NCBI GenBank assembly: GCA_039602395.1
Contig: JBCNJP010000012.1
Span: 25,176,396 to 25,240,395 of the forward strand
Length of the DNA: 64,000 nucleotides
Direction of reading: 5' to 3'
DNA from: Deinandra increscens subsp. villosa
Lineage: Eukaryota; Streptophyta; Magnoliopsida; Asterales; Asteraceae
Shown in pieces: positions 1-11,387 of the stretch; position 1 is the stretch's first letter, and the number at the start of each line of letters is the position of its first letter. The notes beneath the pieces are model-generated. The model saw nothing but the letters and a program-made list of their open reading frames with translations. It did no database searches and had not been told where the DNA came from. The position numbers and the translations under genes were made by a program.

Positions 1-198
1 AGAAGAATAGAGATGCTATATACATGATCTAAACGCAGCTGACCTAACAAACCTCAACCGCTATATTAACTGTCGAATTAACAGACTTAACTAAACATTA
101 AGCAAACTTGACACCGAGCACCACTATACTTTCAGAAAAAGACATATGAGGTCCCTGAACTTCGAGTTGACTGCATTGACTTCCACTTAATCCTCACA
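1..198 (-). repeat. Partial 3' LTR of degraded Copia element 1
   Basis: On the minus strand the pol remnant below is followed by a purine-rich stretch (minus-strand reading of 199-215) and then TGTGAGG..., which fits a polypurine tract and LTR start at 198. The same arrangement is seen at the better preserved Copia copy at 34702. The other LTR edge is not identifiable or lies outside the window. Confidence 0.5.
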
Positions 199-378
199 AT
201 TCTCCACCTTTAAGTCGACAGTTAATAAGCATTAACCATTTGAGCTTTATGAGACACTAGCAGCATACATCAACAAATCAAGAACAACCATAAAAGCAAT
301 TATCATCTAATAACAGAGGTCAAATTGACTTGATTATCATGATGTTGCCAAATAAAATGTCCTTAACTCACTGTTGCA

Positions 379-1038
379 TCAACCAATGCCCAACAAATTT
401 AGACATTTCTCAAATTTTGATCCTGGCAGTGCGTTGGTGAAAACATCTGCACAGTTTTCATGTGTACTCACATACTCCAAAATCACATCTCTTGCATTTA
501 TAACATCTCTAATGAAATGAAACCTCACATTTATATGCTTGGTTCTTTCATGAAATGCTCCATCCTTTGATAATGCTATGGCCCCTTGATTATCACAATA
601 GACTTTAGATTCTTCTACTTGACACCCCAATTCTTTAACAAAACTTGTTAACCACAAACTCTCCTTAACAGCTTCAGTGAGGGCCATATATTCTAATTCA
701 GTACTAGACAAGGCCACAACAGATTGCAAACTAGCTCTCCAACTCACCAAATTTCCATACAACATGACTGCATACCCTGTGACAGATCTGAATCTATCAG
801 GATCCTTAGCATAGTCAGAATCAACATAACCAAGTACCCTATCCAAACCAACCTTCCCTGCACCGAACCATAAACCAACATCTTTGGTTCCTACCAAATA
901 TCTCAGCAACCATTTGACAGCACTCCAATGATTCCTACCTGGGTTTGACAGGTACCTGCTAACAACACTCACTCCAAAACTCAAATCTGGCCTTGTGCAT
1001 ACCATAAGAAACATCAAAACTCCCCACTGCCTGAGCAT
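379..1038 (-). pseudogene. Copia RT C-terminus and RNase H remnant
   Basis: An open stretch of 219 codons that encodes the Copia RT/RNase H junction and RNase H. Visible motifs are the VDSDYAKD block near residue 72, ALSSTELEYMAL near residue 109, the YCDNQGAIAL block and the terminal HTKHINVRFHFIRD-type segment. In an intact element RNase H degrades the RNA strand during reverse transcription. It overlaps the next RT fragment by 80 bases in another frame, so a frameshift separates them. Confidence 0.85.
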
Positions 1039-1447
1039 ATGGAACCTGACTCATGTCTTCAACCTCTTCTGCTGATGAAGGACAATCCCCACTAGACAAC
1101 TTAAAATGAGAGGCAAAAGATGTCTTAACTGGCTTACACATCTCCATATCAAAATTCCTCAAAATTTTATTAATATAAGCAGATTGAGACAACTTCAACA
1201 CTCTCTCCTTCCTATTTCTAGTAATTTCCATCCCAATTATTCTTTTAGCTTTTCCTAAGTCTTTCATGTCAAACTCAGCTTTTAGCATGTCAATGGTACT
1301 TAGAATTACACTATTGTCCTTACAGGCTAATAACATGTCATCTACATATAAAAAAAGAGATATATATATATAACCCTGATTTGTATTCATAAAAATACAC
1401 ACAAGCATCATATGACTCCTTTTAATTCCCTGCCTAATAACATACAC
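959..1447 (-). pseudogene. Copia reverse transcriptase remnant
   Basis: Contains the catalytic LYVDDMLLACK motif near residue 33, followed by the conserved MKDLGKAKRIIGMEI block. These are the palm catalytic aspartates of Copia reverse transcriptase. The N-terminal half of the domain (fingers, DVKTAFLHG block) is absent: the sequence jumps almost directly from integrase to the YVDD region, so the copy cannot make a complete enzyme. Confidence 0.85.
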
Positions 1448-1698
1448 CTAACTTTGTTAAGGAATGTCCTATTCATTATCTCTATTACCCCATTTTGTTG
1501 GGGTGTTCCTGGTATAGTAAGATGTCTAGCAATGCCTTTAGATCTGCAATATTGATTAAACTCAAAATTACAAAACTCAAGCCCATTGTCATTTCTAATT
1601 TTCTTAATCTTCCTAACAGTCTGATTTTCAACTAAAGTGAACCACTCCTTGAACTTATGATATGCATCACTTTTATGTTTTAATGGGAAGACCCACAC
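1408..1698 (-). pseudogene. Copia integrase core remnant
   Basis: The 96 codons hold part of the integrase core: the NDNGLEF block near residue 37 (second catalytic Asp) and PQQNGVIEIMNRTFLNK near residue 66. The glutamate expected in NGxxER is present but the local sequence is altered to IEI. The frame ends just after the VRCML block, where intact copies continue for hundreds of residues. Disabled by deletion and frameshift. Confidence 0.8.
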
Positions 1699-2019
1699 TC
1701 TCCTGGAATAATCATCAAATCATTGATAAAAAATATGTTGCTCCTCCTATAGTTGTTGTCATAGCAGGCCTCCATAGATCTGAATGTATAAAATCCAATA
1801 TCCCATTTGACCTATGACTAATCCTGGCAAATTTAACCCTATGGGACTTTCCTAAAACACAGTGTTCACAGAAATTAGACTTAACATCACCAATAATCTT
1901 TCAGACACCTTGTTTCTTTAATTCTATAAGACCCTTTTCACTAATATGTCCTAACCTCCTATGCCATAACATGGTTTTGGACTCCTGTTCCTGACTCATA
2001 ACAAAATTAACTAAACAAG

Positions 2020-2433
2020 TTACCTTACCATCAAGGAAATATATATTATTTTCCCTCTTGTACCAGATAACAGAACCATAGCTGCTCTTATGACTTTAGC
2101 TTTTCCATTCTTAAGGTTAACACTACACCCTTCTTTTTCCAAAGTACCTAAAGATATTAAATTCCTAGTTAATAAGGGAATGTACCTTACATCATGCAGT
2201 GTCATAACTGAGCCATTTTCCATCTTGAGATCCAATTCACCACAACCTTCAATCTTGCATTCCCTATTATCCCCAAGCTTCACTGTCCCAAGATCCTTGT
2301 ATTCCAAATTCTTGAAATAACCTTTGTTAGGAGTCATATGAAATGAGCACCCTGAGTCAATTATCCAATCTTCTCCACCTTGTTTCTGATCCACTACCAA
2401 CACATCTAGTGTTTCATACCCATCGGAAGACAC
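2020..2433 (-). pseudogene. Copia protease / pre-integrase remnant
   Basis: Carries the aspartic protease active site in WIIDSGCSFHMTP (Asp-Ser-Gly near residue 27) and the downstream VRYIPLLTRNLISLG block that ends the Copia protease domain. The protease would normally cleave the gag-pol polyprotein. The frame is lost after the SGTRG segment; the GAG-pre-integrase zinc region is recognisable only in pieces between 1700 and 2020. Confidence 0.8.
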
Positions 2434-2469
2434 ATCTCCATGAGAAGCATTATAAGAACTCTTTGCTCC

Positions 2470-2715
2470 ACGGTGGCTTTCAAGAGAGAAGAAGACTCCG
2501 TGGAGAAGAAATCAGACGGAAGCAGACGCGAGTGAGGAGCAACGAAGAGAAATTAGGGTTTATTGGCGAAATGGATGATCGGGTGAAACAAGGGATCTTT
2601 ATGATCAGCGTGTTATTTTGTGGTTTCTGATTTAGGCGGGAAATTGATTTTGAAGAGGGTTGTGATGATGACATGTCAGCCTCTAGAAAATTCTTTTATT
2701 ATAATAAATGATGAT
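2470..2715. other. Unassigned spacer
   Basis: Short stretch between the broken Copia copy and Gypsy LTR A. A plus-strand segment (2525-2640) resembles a 5' leader with a small frame, but nothing in it is recognisable. Confidence 0.3.
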
Positions 2716-3190
2716 TGTAACACCCCAAATTTCACAGATACATGATATACATAGTAAATACGTGTTTATATTATAAATACGTGAGCTTAATTTATAAATG
2801 TGCTAAGACTATGCTTTAGATAAGTTGCATGTGTTAGAAATACGTGTTTGATGGCCTATATGGTGAAATATGCATAAACGGATGTGTTAAATGTTATCGA
2901 AGGTAAAGTATGATATGAATATATGTTATATGATTAACATAATAATACATGTGTGAATTGATGGATATATACGTGTAAATAAGTGTGTTAATAGTTAACG
3001 GAAAAGTAAAAGGACTAAAAATCTAATTATTATAAAGTTATAAACGTATACGGATATTATACGTATCTATGATTATTATAAGTATCTCGAGGCTTAGAAT
3101 ATGGAATATATCCTAATTGATTTATAAGATGAAATGATAAGTATTGTAAAGTTTGAGGGGCTAAAACGTAATTTAGCAAATAATAAAGAA

Positions 3191-3221
<31 letters not shown>

Positions 3222-3578
3222 CGTACGAATCCCGAGCCTTAGAAACCTTAGAAAATGTTATAAATATGTCCCATAAGGTTTTGGTACATAAAATGATAAA
3301 AGGTTAGAAGTTTAGGGGCTAGAAATGCATTAAACCAAAGTAGAAGGGCCAAATATGCCAAAAACCAAATTCTGGCCGGAACTTCACTGGCTCGCGTATC
3401 GCGAGCCACTACTCTAAGCCCTGCGCGATACGGGAGGGCCACGGCTGCAGCAGAAACATGACAGGTTCGTTTTTGAGCCACGACACACGACTTGGAGGCC
3501 AAGATTCGGCAAATTCGTGGCATATTTCGACCGTGACTCACCGTAGGACGTGTAAGGACATTAAGGCGCACCCTCTAG

Positions 3579-3586
3579 TATAAATA
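3579..3586 (+). promoter_or_regulatory. TATA box of Gypsy LTR A
   Basis: TATAAATA about 860 bases into the LTR, just after a GC-rich island, which is the usual U3/R arrangement. Predicted Pol II promoter of the retroelement; activity is inferred. Confidence 0.5.
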
Positions 3587-4412
3587 TCAGCCCCGAATCC
3601 TCATAATAACTCGCCAATTTCGTGAATTACAACCCAAAAACCCTCTAAAACCACCGGAAACTTCGTCGGAGCAATACGAGCAATCGGAGAAGACTTAGAA
3701 GCCGAAATTATGCAGTCACCCCTTATTTGGTATGCTTAACAATAACCTCTTTCAGTTTTTGCTAATTCGATTTCTAAGTATGCTTTCTAAAAATGATGTA
3801 AAATTAGGGTTCTTGAGGTTATTCTGCTCAAATCAGGTGATCGGGTGGGAATTAGGGTCTGAATTTTTGTAGGTAATCCTAAATTAATGTGTTTTAAGAA
3901 AGCCCTAACTTTATTTCACAATTGAACAAGGTTTGGCAATGGTTTAGTTAGGGGTCAAAATTAGGGTTTTCGCAACGTTGTTTTGCCCATATTGAGCAAA
4001 CGGTTTTGAATTAAGCTTAGATATTTTAAAGTATATTATAAAATGTTATAATGGATAATACCCTAAGTTTGTTTGAAAAGAAAATGAGTTTTGATAAAGA
4101 AACGAGAAATATATGAAATTAGGGTTTTGAAATATGATTATTTAATATAAAATAATCCGAAGGGTATGGGTACTTGAATTTTGGTATGGAACTATGTTTA
4201 TATATATAATAAGTATATATGGGGTTAAAATGGATAAATGATAAAGTATCTAAAGATACCGAGTTAATCAGATATTTAGAAGTTCGTGCGGACCGGAATG
4301 GTAGGCGCCTGTACACTGGGGTTTCTGGCATAGCGAGGGTGTCGCATAAATCCCAACTGGGAAATGGCATACCTCCCTGGGCGATCCCGGAGTGAGTGTT
4401 TGCTTATAGGAA

Positions 4413-7361
4413 TGTGACACCTCAGTCAAACCCAGGTCAAACCTGTAACTTTGACTTTTATCATTAGTGCTAATACGTGCATTATCGACCCGAAACTTTA
4501 CCCGATGACTCAGCGTAACCCAACGAGAGATTTGACCCAACCCGCCGACCCATAGCCCGACCCGAGGCCCGGCCCATTAACCGGACCGAAGCCCCTTCGG
4601 CCCAACTCGATATCCGGCCCGATCACCGGCCCGAGTTCCGGCCCATAATCCGGCCTCTTTTTCCGGCCCAAACCCGACCGGCCCACTATATAATTTAATT
4701 ATATCTTCGGCCCACTCTTTTAAGCCCAACTTTTTAAAATTTAATCCAACCCAATTTTATATGAGAAGTCCACCACCTTTGTAATTTTTATAAAACTCAA
4801 ACTTTATAAAAATTAGTGGTTTCATGTAAACTTTTTATAAAAGCTAGTCTTTTAATAATTCTCAACTCCATGGAATTCTTATAAAAAGTCACCATCTCTT
4901 TTAAACACCTACACTTTATAAAAAACTCTAGATATTTTTATAAAACCCACATGCCTAATTAGCCTACTTGATTAGTTGTCTTCCACTTTTATAAAAACCT
5001 CCAAGACCAAGCAAAAATCTATTGGTCCTTAACCACCAAGACCACCTATAAATACACCCTCCCCATCACCACTTTTACTTGCACCAAACCAACACCCAAC
5101 ACCCAAACCCTCTTCCTCCCTCTCCTCCCCATTTTTCGGACCTAGCCGCCCCACCTCCTCCCTTCCGGCCGCCGGCCACCACCACTAAACCACCGCCCCA
5201 CCACCGCCGGCCACCACTCCGCCACCGTGAGCCGCCGCTAACCGCCACTCAACCTCCTTTTTCCTTCCCTTTGTGAGTCCTTTTCCATCTTTTTCTAATC
5301 CTCTAAAAACCAATTCTTTCTCTAATCCTCTAAAAACCAATACTTGGGTTAATAATACAAGTGACTTGATCTAACATATCTTTGGTGCCTTAGGGCTTAA
5401 AATAGCCAAGATGTGGGGTTATACACTAAGTAACCAAGTTGGGAGTATTGTGTATTAAAAATCTAGATCATTTTTTTTTCTTGCACTTAATTACTTGTCA
5501 TTTAATTTCATGCAATCTACTTGTTATTTATTTATTTATCTTGGTCCTAACACTAATGTGTTAGTTGATATGTCCTATTACTTCAAGTATTAGTAAGATT
5601 TGTTCACTTGTTTGAACATAAAGGTCCTAGCTTTTGCTAGTTGATTATTTATTTATTTGTTATATATTTACTAACTCATGGCTTAAATAAATGATCTAAC
5701 AACATTAACTTGTTTTGAATAAACCCATGACTTAATCCTAACACATAAGTGTTAGTAGAAATCCTTGTAAGTCATGAAAATATAAAACATAATCATTGGA
5801 CAAGTTAGATGACCTACAAAAAAAACCATGGATTTAATTTTGATAAACAAAGACTTGTTTAAAAAGTAATATTCCTAGAGACATGGAATAAATGGATCTC
5901 TGGATTTAAAAATGACTTGGATTTTATTAAATAATCTCAAGTCAACATGTTATAAAATATTTAAAACGATTACGACGCCAAACGTTTTGATTTGGAAAAT
6001 AATCATTGACGATTTCTAAATGAAAACGTTCGCCTTTTAAGTGATAACGTAAAGCGTCTTCGACATTTTAAACGTCAAATAATTATATTTGAACATGGAA
6101 TTATTTTTAACATTTATACTTTTAGTTTATTAAAAGATGGTCATCTTAACTTAACACATGATTATAACTTTTGCCAAATGAATTTATAAAATCTTTTACA
6201 AATGTATAAGTATAAATACAAAGACTTGTGTTTACTTTTAAACAACTTATACTATTTCAATAAACCTTGTCACATATTTTTACTTGAAAATATATATAAT
6301 TATTTTAACAAATAATTATAAGAGGTTTAAGTCTAATAATAGACATTATTATTGACTTCGATGTTTAAAAACTTGATTGAAATCTTTTAAGTTAAATTGA
6401 TTTATTGATTTGTTTAACTTACCTTTATATTTATTTTGACATAAATATAAGTATTAATTTCGCATATTTATTTGATCAATAAATATTATCAAACGGACTT
6501 CCAAAACTAATACAAACGGTATATTATATCAAGACTTGACCGGTATCGTTTGGGTGACATTACTGTTACTCAATAACCAAATGCCTTATATATATATATG
6601 CATTGTCTTATTATTTATTAGGACGTTACTTGCTATCTTTATCACTCGGTTTAGTTTATCATCCACTCATCAATGTGAGTTTCACGGCCCCTTTTCTTTT
6701 AAGTGTTTTATACTTTGGGGGAGAAATCATGAAATCTGATAAATGCTTTTTACTTAATATTATGGTTTATCTGTTAGCCGTATGACTGCTTGTTCTCTTA
6801 CTGATTGCCCAACTATGGTACATTATAAACGTTTGTACAACTGTATCCCACCATTAATTGATTTCATTTAGTTCTATACGAAACGATAGCTAGTGAATAG
6901 ATCTATTTGGGTTGACAACCCTGCCCAGTTTGGTAGCTCCAAACCTGACTCCGTACATTGTCAAGGGGTACACGTCAGTTATTCTGCTCTGTTCGGTATT
7001 TCTTGGGCGCGATACCATGGGTGGGTAAACCGTTAGTATTTGAAATCAAGGTTCAGGTGACTAGGCAATCACCGAAGGCAATCACCGAAGACATGCAAAT
7101 GGGGCTTAACTTCAACTATCGGACCTGCTTCGCCGGAGTCATAGTCCCGACCTATCCTAAATAAACTATCTTATGCTTTTATTAATAAATTAAGACTTCT
7201 TATTTTCAAATGTAAGACATTATCATTTTCACCACTTCTCCGCTGCAATCTAAATGATGTGATGTTTTCTTATAACGTTTGAATATAATTAGTTGTTCTA
7301 TGTATCCTCGACTATGATTCCATTCTCGCTCACACCCGAATCCGTTGACCGGGGTGTGACA
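4413..7361 (+). mobile_element. Gypsy element B, LTR (inserted in LTR A)
   Basis: A 2949-bp LTR bounded by inverted ends TGTGACACC and GGTGTGACA and followed directly by a methionine-initiator-type primer-binding site, so the orientation is plus. It has a TATA box at 5047, a C-rich transcribed leader, a block of repeated CCGGCCC words (4560-4690) and several AATAAA-like signals. It sits inside LTR A: the A-type sequence left of 4413 does not continue to its right. Confidence 0.75.
5047..5054 (+). promoter_or_regulatory. TATA box of Gypsy LTR B
   Basis: TATAAATA followed 25-35 bases downstream by a C-rich start region; position within the LTR matches a U3 promoter. Confidence 0.5.
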
Positions 7362-7364
7362 GAT

Positions 7365-7381
7365 TGGTATCAGGGCCTTGG
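7365..7381 (+). promoter_or_regulatory. Primer-binding site of element B
   Basis: TGGTATCAGGGCCTTGG, three bases after the LTR end. Complementary to the 3' end of plant initiator tRNA-Met except one A-to-G change (usual TGGTATCAGAGC). Start of minus-strand cDNA synthesis in the intact element. Confidence 0.8.
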
Positions 7382-7592
7382 TTATAGCGAACTAGGTTAA
7401 TCAAACAAACAAAAACCAAACCTGGACTATAACCCGCTCCCAAGCTACCATTTGCATGCAAGACCGCTTCTCCAACATATTAGTTTATGTTAACTTATGT
7501 GCTATACATGCTTTGCTATTTCCTTACTTATTTCATTTAGTATATACGTTAGTACTAACTCTATCTTTTTCTCTTGGGATATTATCGCAGAG

Positions 7593-7795
7593 ATGACTTC
7601 CAAGGAAGTCATATGCATTTCCGATTCCAGAGAAGACGACGATAAAGATGTAGCTGGCTATACACCATCCCCGGAGGACCATGTGCCCTTCAGTCCTAAG
7701 AGGTACATACCGACTGTCGAAACTGCCCGCCAGTCCTTCATACCCTCCTTTATCATGAATGCCCAGGCAGCTCCATTCCTGGAGGCTGCGTGAGG
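7593..7795 (+). pseudogene. Gypsy element B leader/gag N-terminal fragment
   Basis: After the primer-binding site comes a short open frame starting MTSKEVICISDS, acidic then proline-rich, with a stop after about 66 residues. The start is placed at the ATG at 7593. Coding-looking sequence continues in another frame to about 8035 (including a TVTDHRALETRIARV-like segment), so a frameshift probably splits a gag N-terminus. No CCHC knuckle, protease or polymerase follows: the rest of element B was lost. Confidence 0.45.
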
Positions 7796-8671
7796 AACTA
7801 CCCAGCTTTACGAGCGAGGTGAGTCCTCCATCACAGGCGGTGCCACACGCCATCCTCCAGCTGGCATCTCTGTGCTCACTAACGAGCCGATAGTGGACAC
7901 TGTTCCGCTACTGGTAGCATGCTTACGTCGTCATGAGCAGGCCTTTGAGTTGGTTCAGAGAGATATTGCTCAACACCCTACTGTGACTGACCATCGGGCT
8001 CTCGAGACCCGGATAGCCAGGGTTACTGGTCACTTTTAAATGTTTTAAACGCTTTAATGTTTTCGGGCTGATATACATACAATATTCAACTGTTTACTTA
8101 AAAAGTATTTGAAATGCTTTTATCTGAAAGTTTGATTATCTTAACTGTTGAATTGATGAACTGTTTGAAATGATACGTGTTATGTTATGAAGATGCTTAT
8201 GAATGGTTATACATGTTAGTAATGTATATGAAATGATTATGACAGAATAATGCATATGAAATGATTATTAGGGTTATGTGCTATATTTGCTTTGAAATTA
8301 GGTATCCAAATGATAAGGGTTTGTTAATAAACGCACAAGTGAGAATGTATGAATATATGAGAACATGTGATACGTTTGCTATATTATTATGTGGTGGATA
8401 CGCCGCTGGTACATCGTGTATACAAGCATGGTGGTATAGTTACCTGGTATATCGAAAGTGTGGAGGATACGTCGCTGGTACATCCTGTATACATACACCT
8501 AGGTAAATTGGGGGATGTTCATTTGTTGCAGTATATGAGTACATTATCATGTTTATTAGCACACGTAAGTCATTCAGATATCTAACTAGGGGCGGGTAGT
8601 AGTACTATGGTGGTTAAGGAGATGTTCGATAGAATGGAACGTCTAAAGAGTTAAGGTTACATGAACAGAGG

Positions 8672-8895
8672 TCGATACTGAGGTTGGGGGGGCTTCCAGA
8701 TGAAGTCACCTGAGCGGTATTCGAAACTGGAAGAACGGAATGTAGGACGGTTGTCGTTGCTGAGGTTGGGGGCTTCCAGATGAAGTCACCTAAGCAGTAT
8801 TCGAGACCGGGAAGGTATAAAAGAAATGGAGCGGTTGTCGGTACTCAGGTTGGGGGCTTCTAATAAAGTCACCTGAGCCGTATTCGAGACCAGAA
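8672..8895 (+). repeat. About 82-bp tandem repeat, three copies, in LTR A
   Basis: Three diverged copies of a unit with GAGGTTGGGGGCTTCC, AAGTCACCTGAGC and TATTCGAGACC at regular spacing of 81-83 bases. A related two-copy duplication (GGATACGCCGCTGGTACATC type) precedes it at 8395-8495. Confidence 0.75.
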
Positions 8896-9432
8896 GGTAT
8901 GGAGGTGTATGGAATTCAGGTTGTAGGAGTTAAAGGTTATCGAGGTAGATGCTTTCTAGAGAAACGTGTATGATTTTGATGTTATGTTATGTATGACTTG
9001 TTATGTGTTATACTTGATAAATGTTGTAAAAAGGGATTTTGCAGGTACAAAGGTTTTAACCTCACAAACGAGGTAACGTTTTTAAAATGTAGAACTCACC
9101 AGCGTAAGCTGACCTTTTCCCAAAACCATATGTATGTCAAATTTAGGTGGGACATCTGGGAGCAAGGGCGGAGCCCTCGTGATAAGAGAATGATCGGGCA
9201 AGCTATTAGAGGAGCTGTTGGAGGTGCTAGCATAGTTATAGATAAATAAAGACTGATATAGTTAGTCGCTATATAGATAGATTGTAAATTATCTCAATTA
9301 CTTTACGTACTTGGCTTATATTATAAATAAAAGTTTTAAATTTTCCGCTGCTTATCTCTGTTGTGCCACGTGTTCATGAGTAAATCCGCTGAGTGACCCC
9401 TCATGGTGCCAAGTCTGGGAGTGGGCGTCACA

Positions 9433-10401
9433 ATGCTACATATATTTATATAGAAAATGTGGCCTTCTTTCATTAGAATTGATACTAAATAAATATACAA
9501 ATTAAAGTAAACATGTTTAAATGGAAATAAAATGTTTTAATCACTGAAGCTAAAACAAAAGACATACATATAATATAAATAACGAGTTTCTTTACAATTT
9601 GAAACAAGAAATAAACCACCCGTGCGTTGCGACGGGTCACTTCTTTTATGTTAGTTATTGTGTTGTTTCGTTACTTGACATATTACAATTTTTGTAAACC
9701 ATGAACAACAAAATATGTCCAATCCACGATACAAAAGTTAATATAAGCTTAAAAAACCCCATCTTAAATGTGGATCGAAACTGAGACCTCCTCCTTAAAA
9801 GACGAAACACATACCACTCGCCCACATGAATCTTCTATAGTGAAAACAAGAAAATTGATTACATAATTTAAATCCCAACGTAAAAGTAAAAAAATTTAAC
9901 ACCACCACACAACGTGTATCATATGAATATGTGGCAGAAACCGATTTGCTAGAACAAAGTATGTATCATATGAATATGTGACAGAAATCGATTCGTTAAA
10001 ACGAAGTAGAGTGGTACCACTCACAACCTCCCAATATAATAGCTTTTAAAATTAGTTTATGTAATTAAGAAATGAACAAATTTAAAATTTAAGAACACGT
10101 ACTTACTATGAAAGGAGAGGAAAATATCTTTATTATGGAATTTAAAAATAAATCTTTATCTTTAATTAATCCTAATAAAGCACTAAAATGGATGCCACAT
10201 GTCTTATTTCTAAAAGGTCCACATCAGCATTGACACATGTCAAAACAACATTCAAGTATAAATTTATTAGATTATCAGTTAAGTATAATTACCAATTTCT
10301 CTCAATAACCATATTTATTTTTTATTTAATTGTCAATCTCTCCAACTAAATAAAAAAGATTAATGCATGAATACACCCATCTCTTCAAAGCTATTTATAT
10401 A
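9433..10401. other. Intergenic, with a direct repeat and a hairpin
   Basis: No gene seen. Two near-identical adjacent copies of about 47 bases (each with GTATCATATGAATATGTG) lie at 9916-10009. A GC-rich hairpin, ACCCGTGCGTTGCGACGGGT, at 9618-9637 resembles Helitron 3' hairpins but lacks a nearby CTAG end on either strand. Confidence 0.5.
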
Positions 10402-10925
10402 GGGACATGATAAAGACACAGGAGCTTTTGTTTTCTGCACAGGATACAAACGGTCGTTTGTACCCAAACGGCCGTTTGTAGTTTTTTTTTTTTTTTTTTT
10501 TTATAAATGTTTTAAATTATTTAACTTTTATAAACATTAAAAAGGTTTATTTACCATATATTGATAAGAAGTACTTAAACGAACACAATAGTGACTTATT
10601 CTCGACAAACGTTTTGAAAAAAATAAATAAATAAAAAAATCATGGGCCGTGGGGACCCAACACCGGAAAAGACTTGTCGAGATGTCATTCAGATGATACC
10701 GGTAAAGACTCTGAGTCTCAAAATTTATTATTTTAAGTCATTATTGTGTTCATTTAAGTACTTTTTATCATATATGGTAAATAAACCTTTTTAATGTTTA
10801 TAAAAGTTAAATGATTTAAAACATTTATTAAAAAAAAAAAAAAAACTACAAACGGCCGTTTGGGTACAAACGACCGTTTGTATCCTGTGCAGAAATCAAA
10901 AACTCGTGTGTCTTTATCCAGAGCC
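10402..10925. mobile_element. 524-bp foldback/MITE, hAT-like
   Basis: Flanked by a perfect 8-bp duplication TTTATATA (10394-10401 and 10926-10933). The two arms (about 190 bases each) are inverted copies: both carry GATAAAGACAC near the end, then the words AAACGGTCGTTTGTACCC and AAACGGCCGTTTG, a poly-T run and a long AT-rich arm. The centre, about 10610-10730, is unique. The 8-bp duplication fits hAT-family mobilisation; no coding capacity. Confidence 0.85.
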
Positions 10926-11146
10926 TTTATATATTATACAAAATACAATGAAGCCTTCACTCACATAAATAACTGTTCATACCACTTTACAAGGATCATT
11001 GCCTAGGTTACAATTAGATACAACACTGGCTTTTTCAGTCATTCCTCAAGTACGTTCCACCGACTCCATATCTCCTTCACGCTATCTCCATACCTAAATC
11101 TTTTTTCTTTTGATTCCATCCCTCTCCGAGATATCTAGGGCTAAAA

Positions 11147-11250
11147 CTTTCGATGGCGAGCAGTGAGAGTAAATGAGGCGTTGATCGGGAAAGCAAACTT
11201 TTGATGGCGAGCAGTGAGAGTAAATGAGGCGTTAATCGGGAAAGCATCCC
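11147..11250 (+). repeat. About 52-bp tandem duplication
   Basis: GATGGCGAGCAGTGAGAG followed by TAAATGAGGCGTTGATCGGG occurs twice in a row with one or two changes, immediately upstream of the deiminase-like fragment. Confidence 0.8.
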
Positions 11251-11297
11251 TCTTCTGAGTTCGATTCTCAAAACCTGATCGGAGAGTCATCGATCGG

Positions 11298-11387
11298 ATG
11301 GATATAACTGAAGGTATGGCGGCTCTCCATGGATTCCGAACGCCGGCAGAATGAGAACCTCACTCTCAAACCTGGCTTGCTTGGCCG
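11298..11387 (+). pseudogene. Agmatine deiminase exon fragment with premature stop
   Basis: Frame from the ATG at 11298 reads like the N-terminus of plant agmatine deiminase (EC 3.5.3.12, converts agmatine to N-carbamoylputrescine in polyamine synthesis): an ALHGFRTPAE stretch, then a TGA at 11352-11354 where the family has tryptophan, then EPHSQTWLAWP in the same frame. The family motif is PAEWEPHxQxWxGWP. The following sequence does not continue the family (no ERPDNWR-like block), so only about 30 codons are present. Best read as a captured or decayed gene fragment; identification is from motif memory and not from a search. Confidence 0.65.

Larger units (their letters stand above)
199..2469 (-). 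mobile_element. Degraded Ty1/Copia retrotransposon (copy 1)
   Basis: Minus-strand fragments of protease, integrase, reverse transcriptase and RNase H lie in normal Copia order but in broken frames. They closely resemble the element at 34389-41947 in motifs and in the polyprotein end (LLGIG). Most of gag, the integrase C-terminus and the first half of reverse transcriptase are missing, so this is an old deleted copy. Homology stops near 2469 just downstream of the gag zinc-knuckle region; no 5' LTR or primer-binding site was found. Confidence 0.85.
2716..9432 (+). mobile_element. Gypsy solo LTR A, interrupted by element B
   Basis: Begins TGTAACACCCC at 2716 and ends GGGCGTCACA at 9432, flanked by ATGAT (2711-2715) and ATGCT (9433-9437), a 5-bp target duplication with one mismatch. 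The left part (2716-4412) has a TATA box and the CGCATAAATCCC...GGAGTGAGTG block also found in the LTR at 37307-40042. The right part (about 8040-9432) has the ACTCACCAGC motif and AATAAA signals typical of the 3' part of such LTRs. Removing element B leaves roughly 3.1 kb. The exact right junction of B is uncertain. Confidence 0.6.

Noticed and set aside
2343..2630. 95-codon plus-strand ORF
   Set aside because: Antisense to the Copia protease remnant and its flank; no recognisable content.
5079..5276. Proline-rich 65-codon plus-strand ORF
   Set aside because: Lies in the C-rich transcribed leader of Gypsy LTR B; low complexity and no support as a protein.
9618..9637. Possible Helitron 3' hairpin
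   Set aside because: The hairpin is good, but no CTAG-type end follows within 15 bases on either strand.
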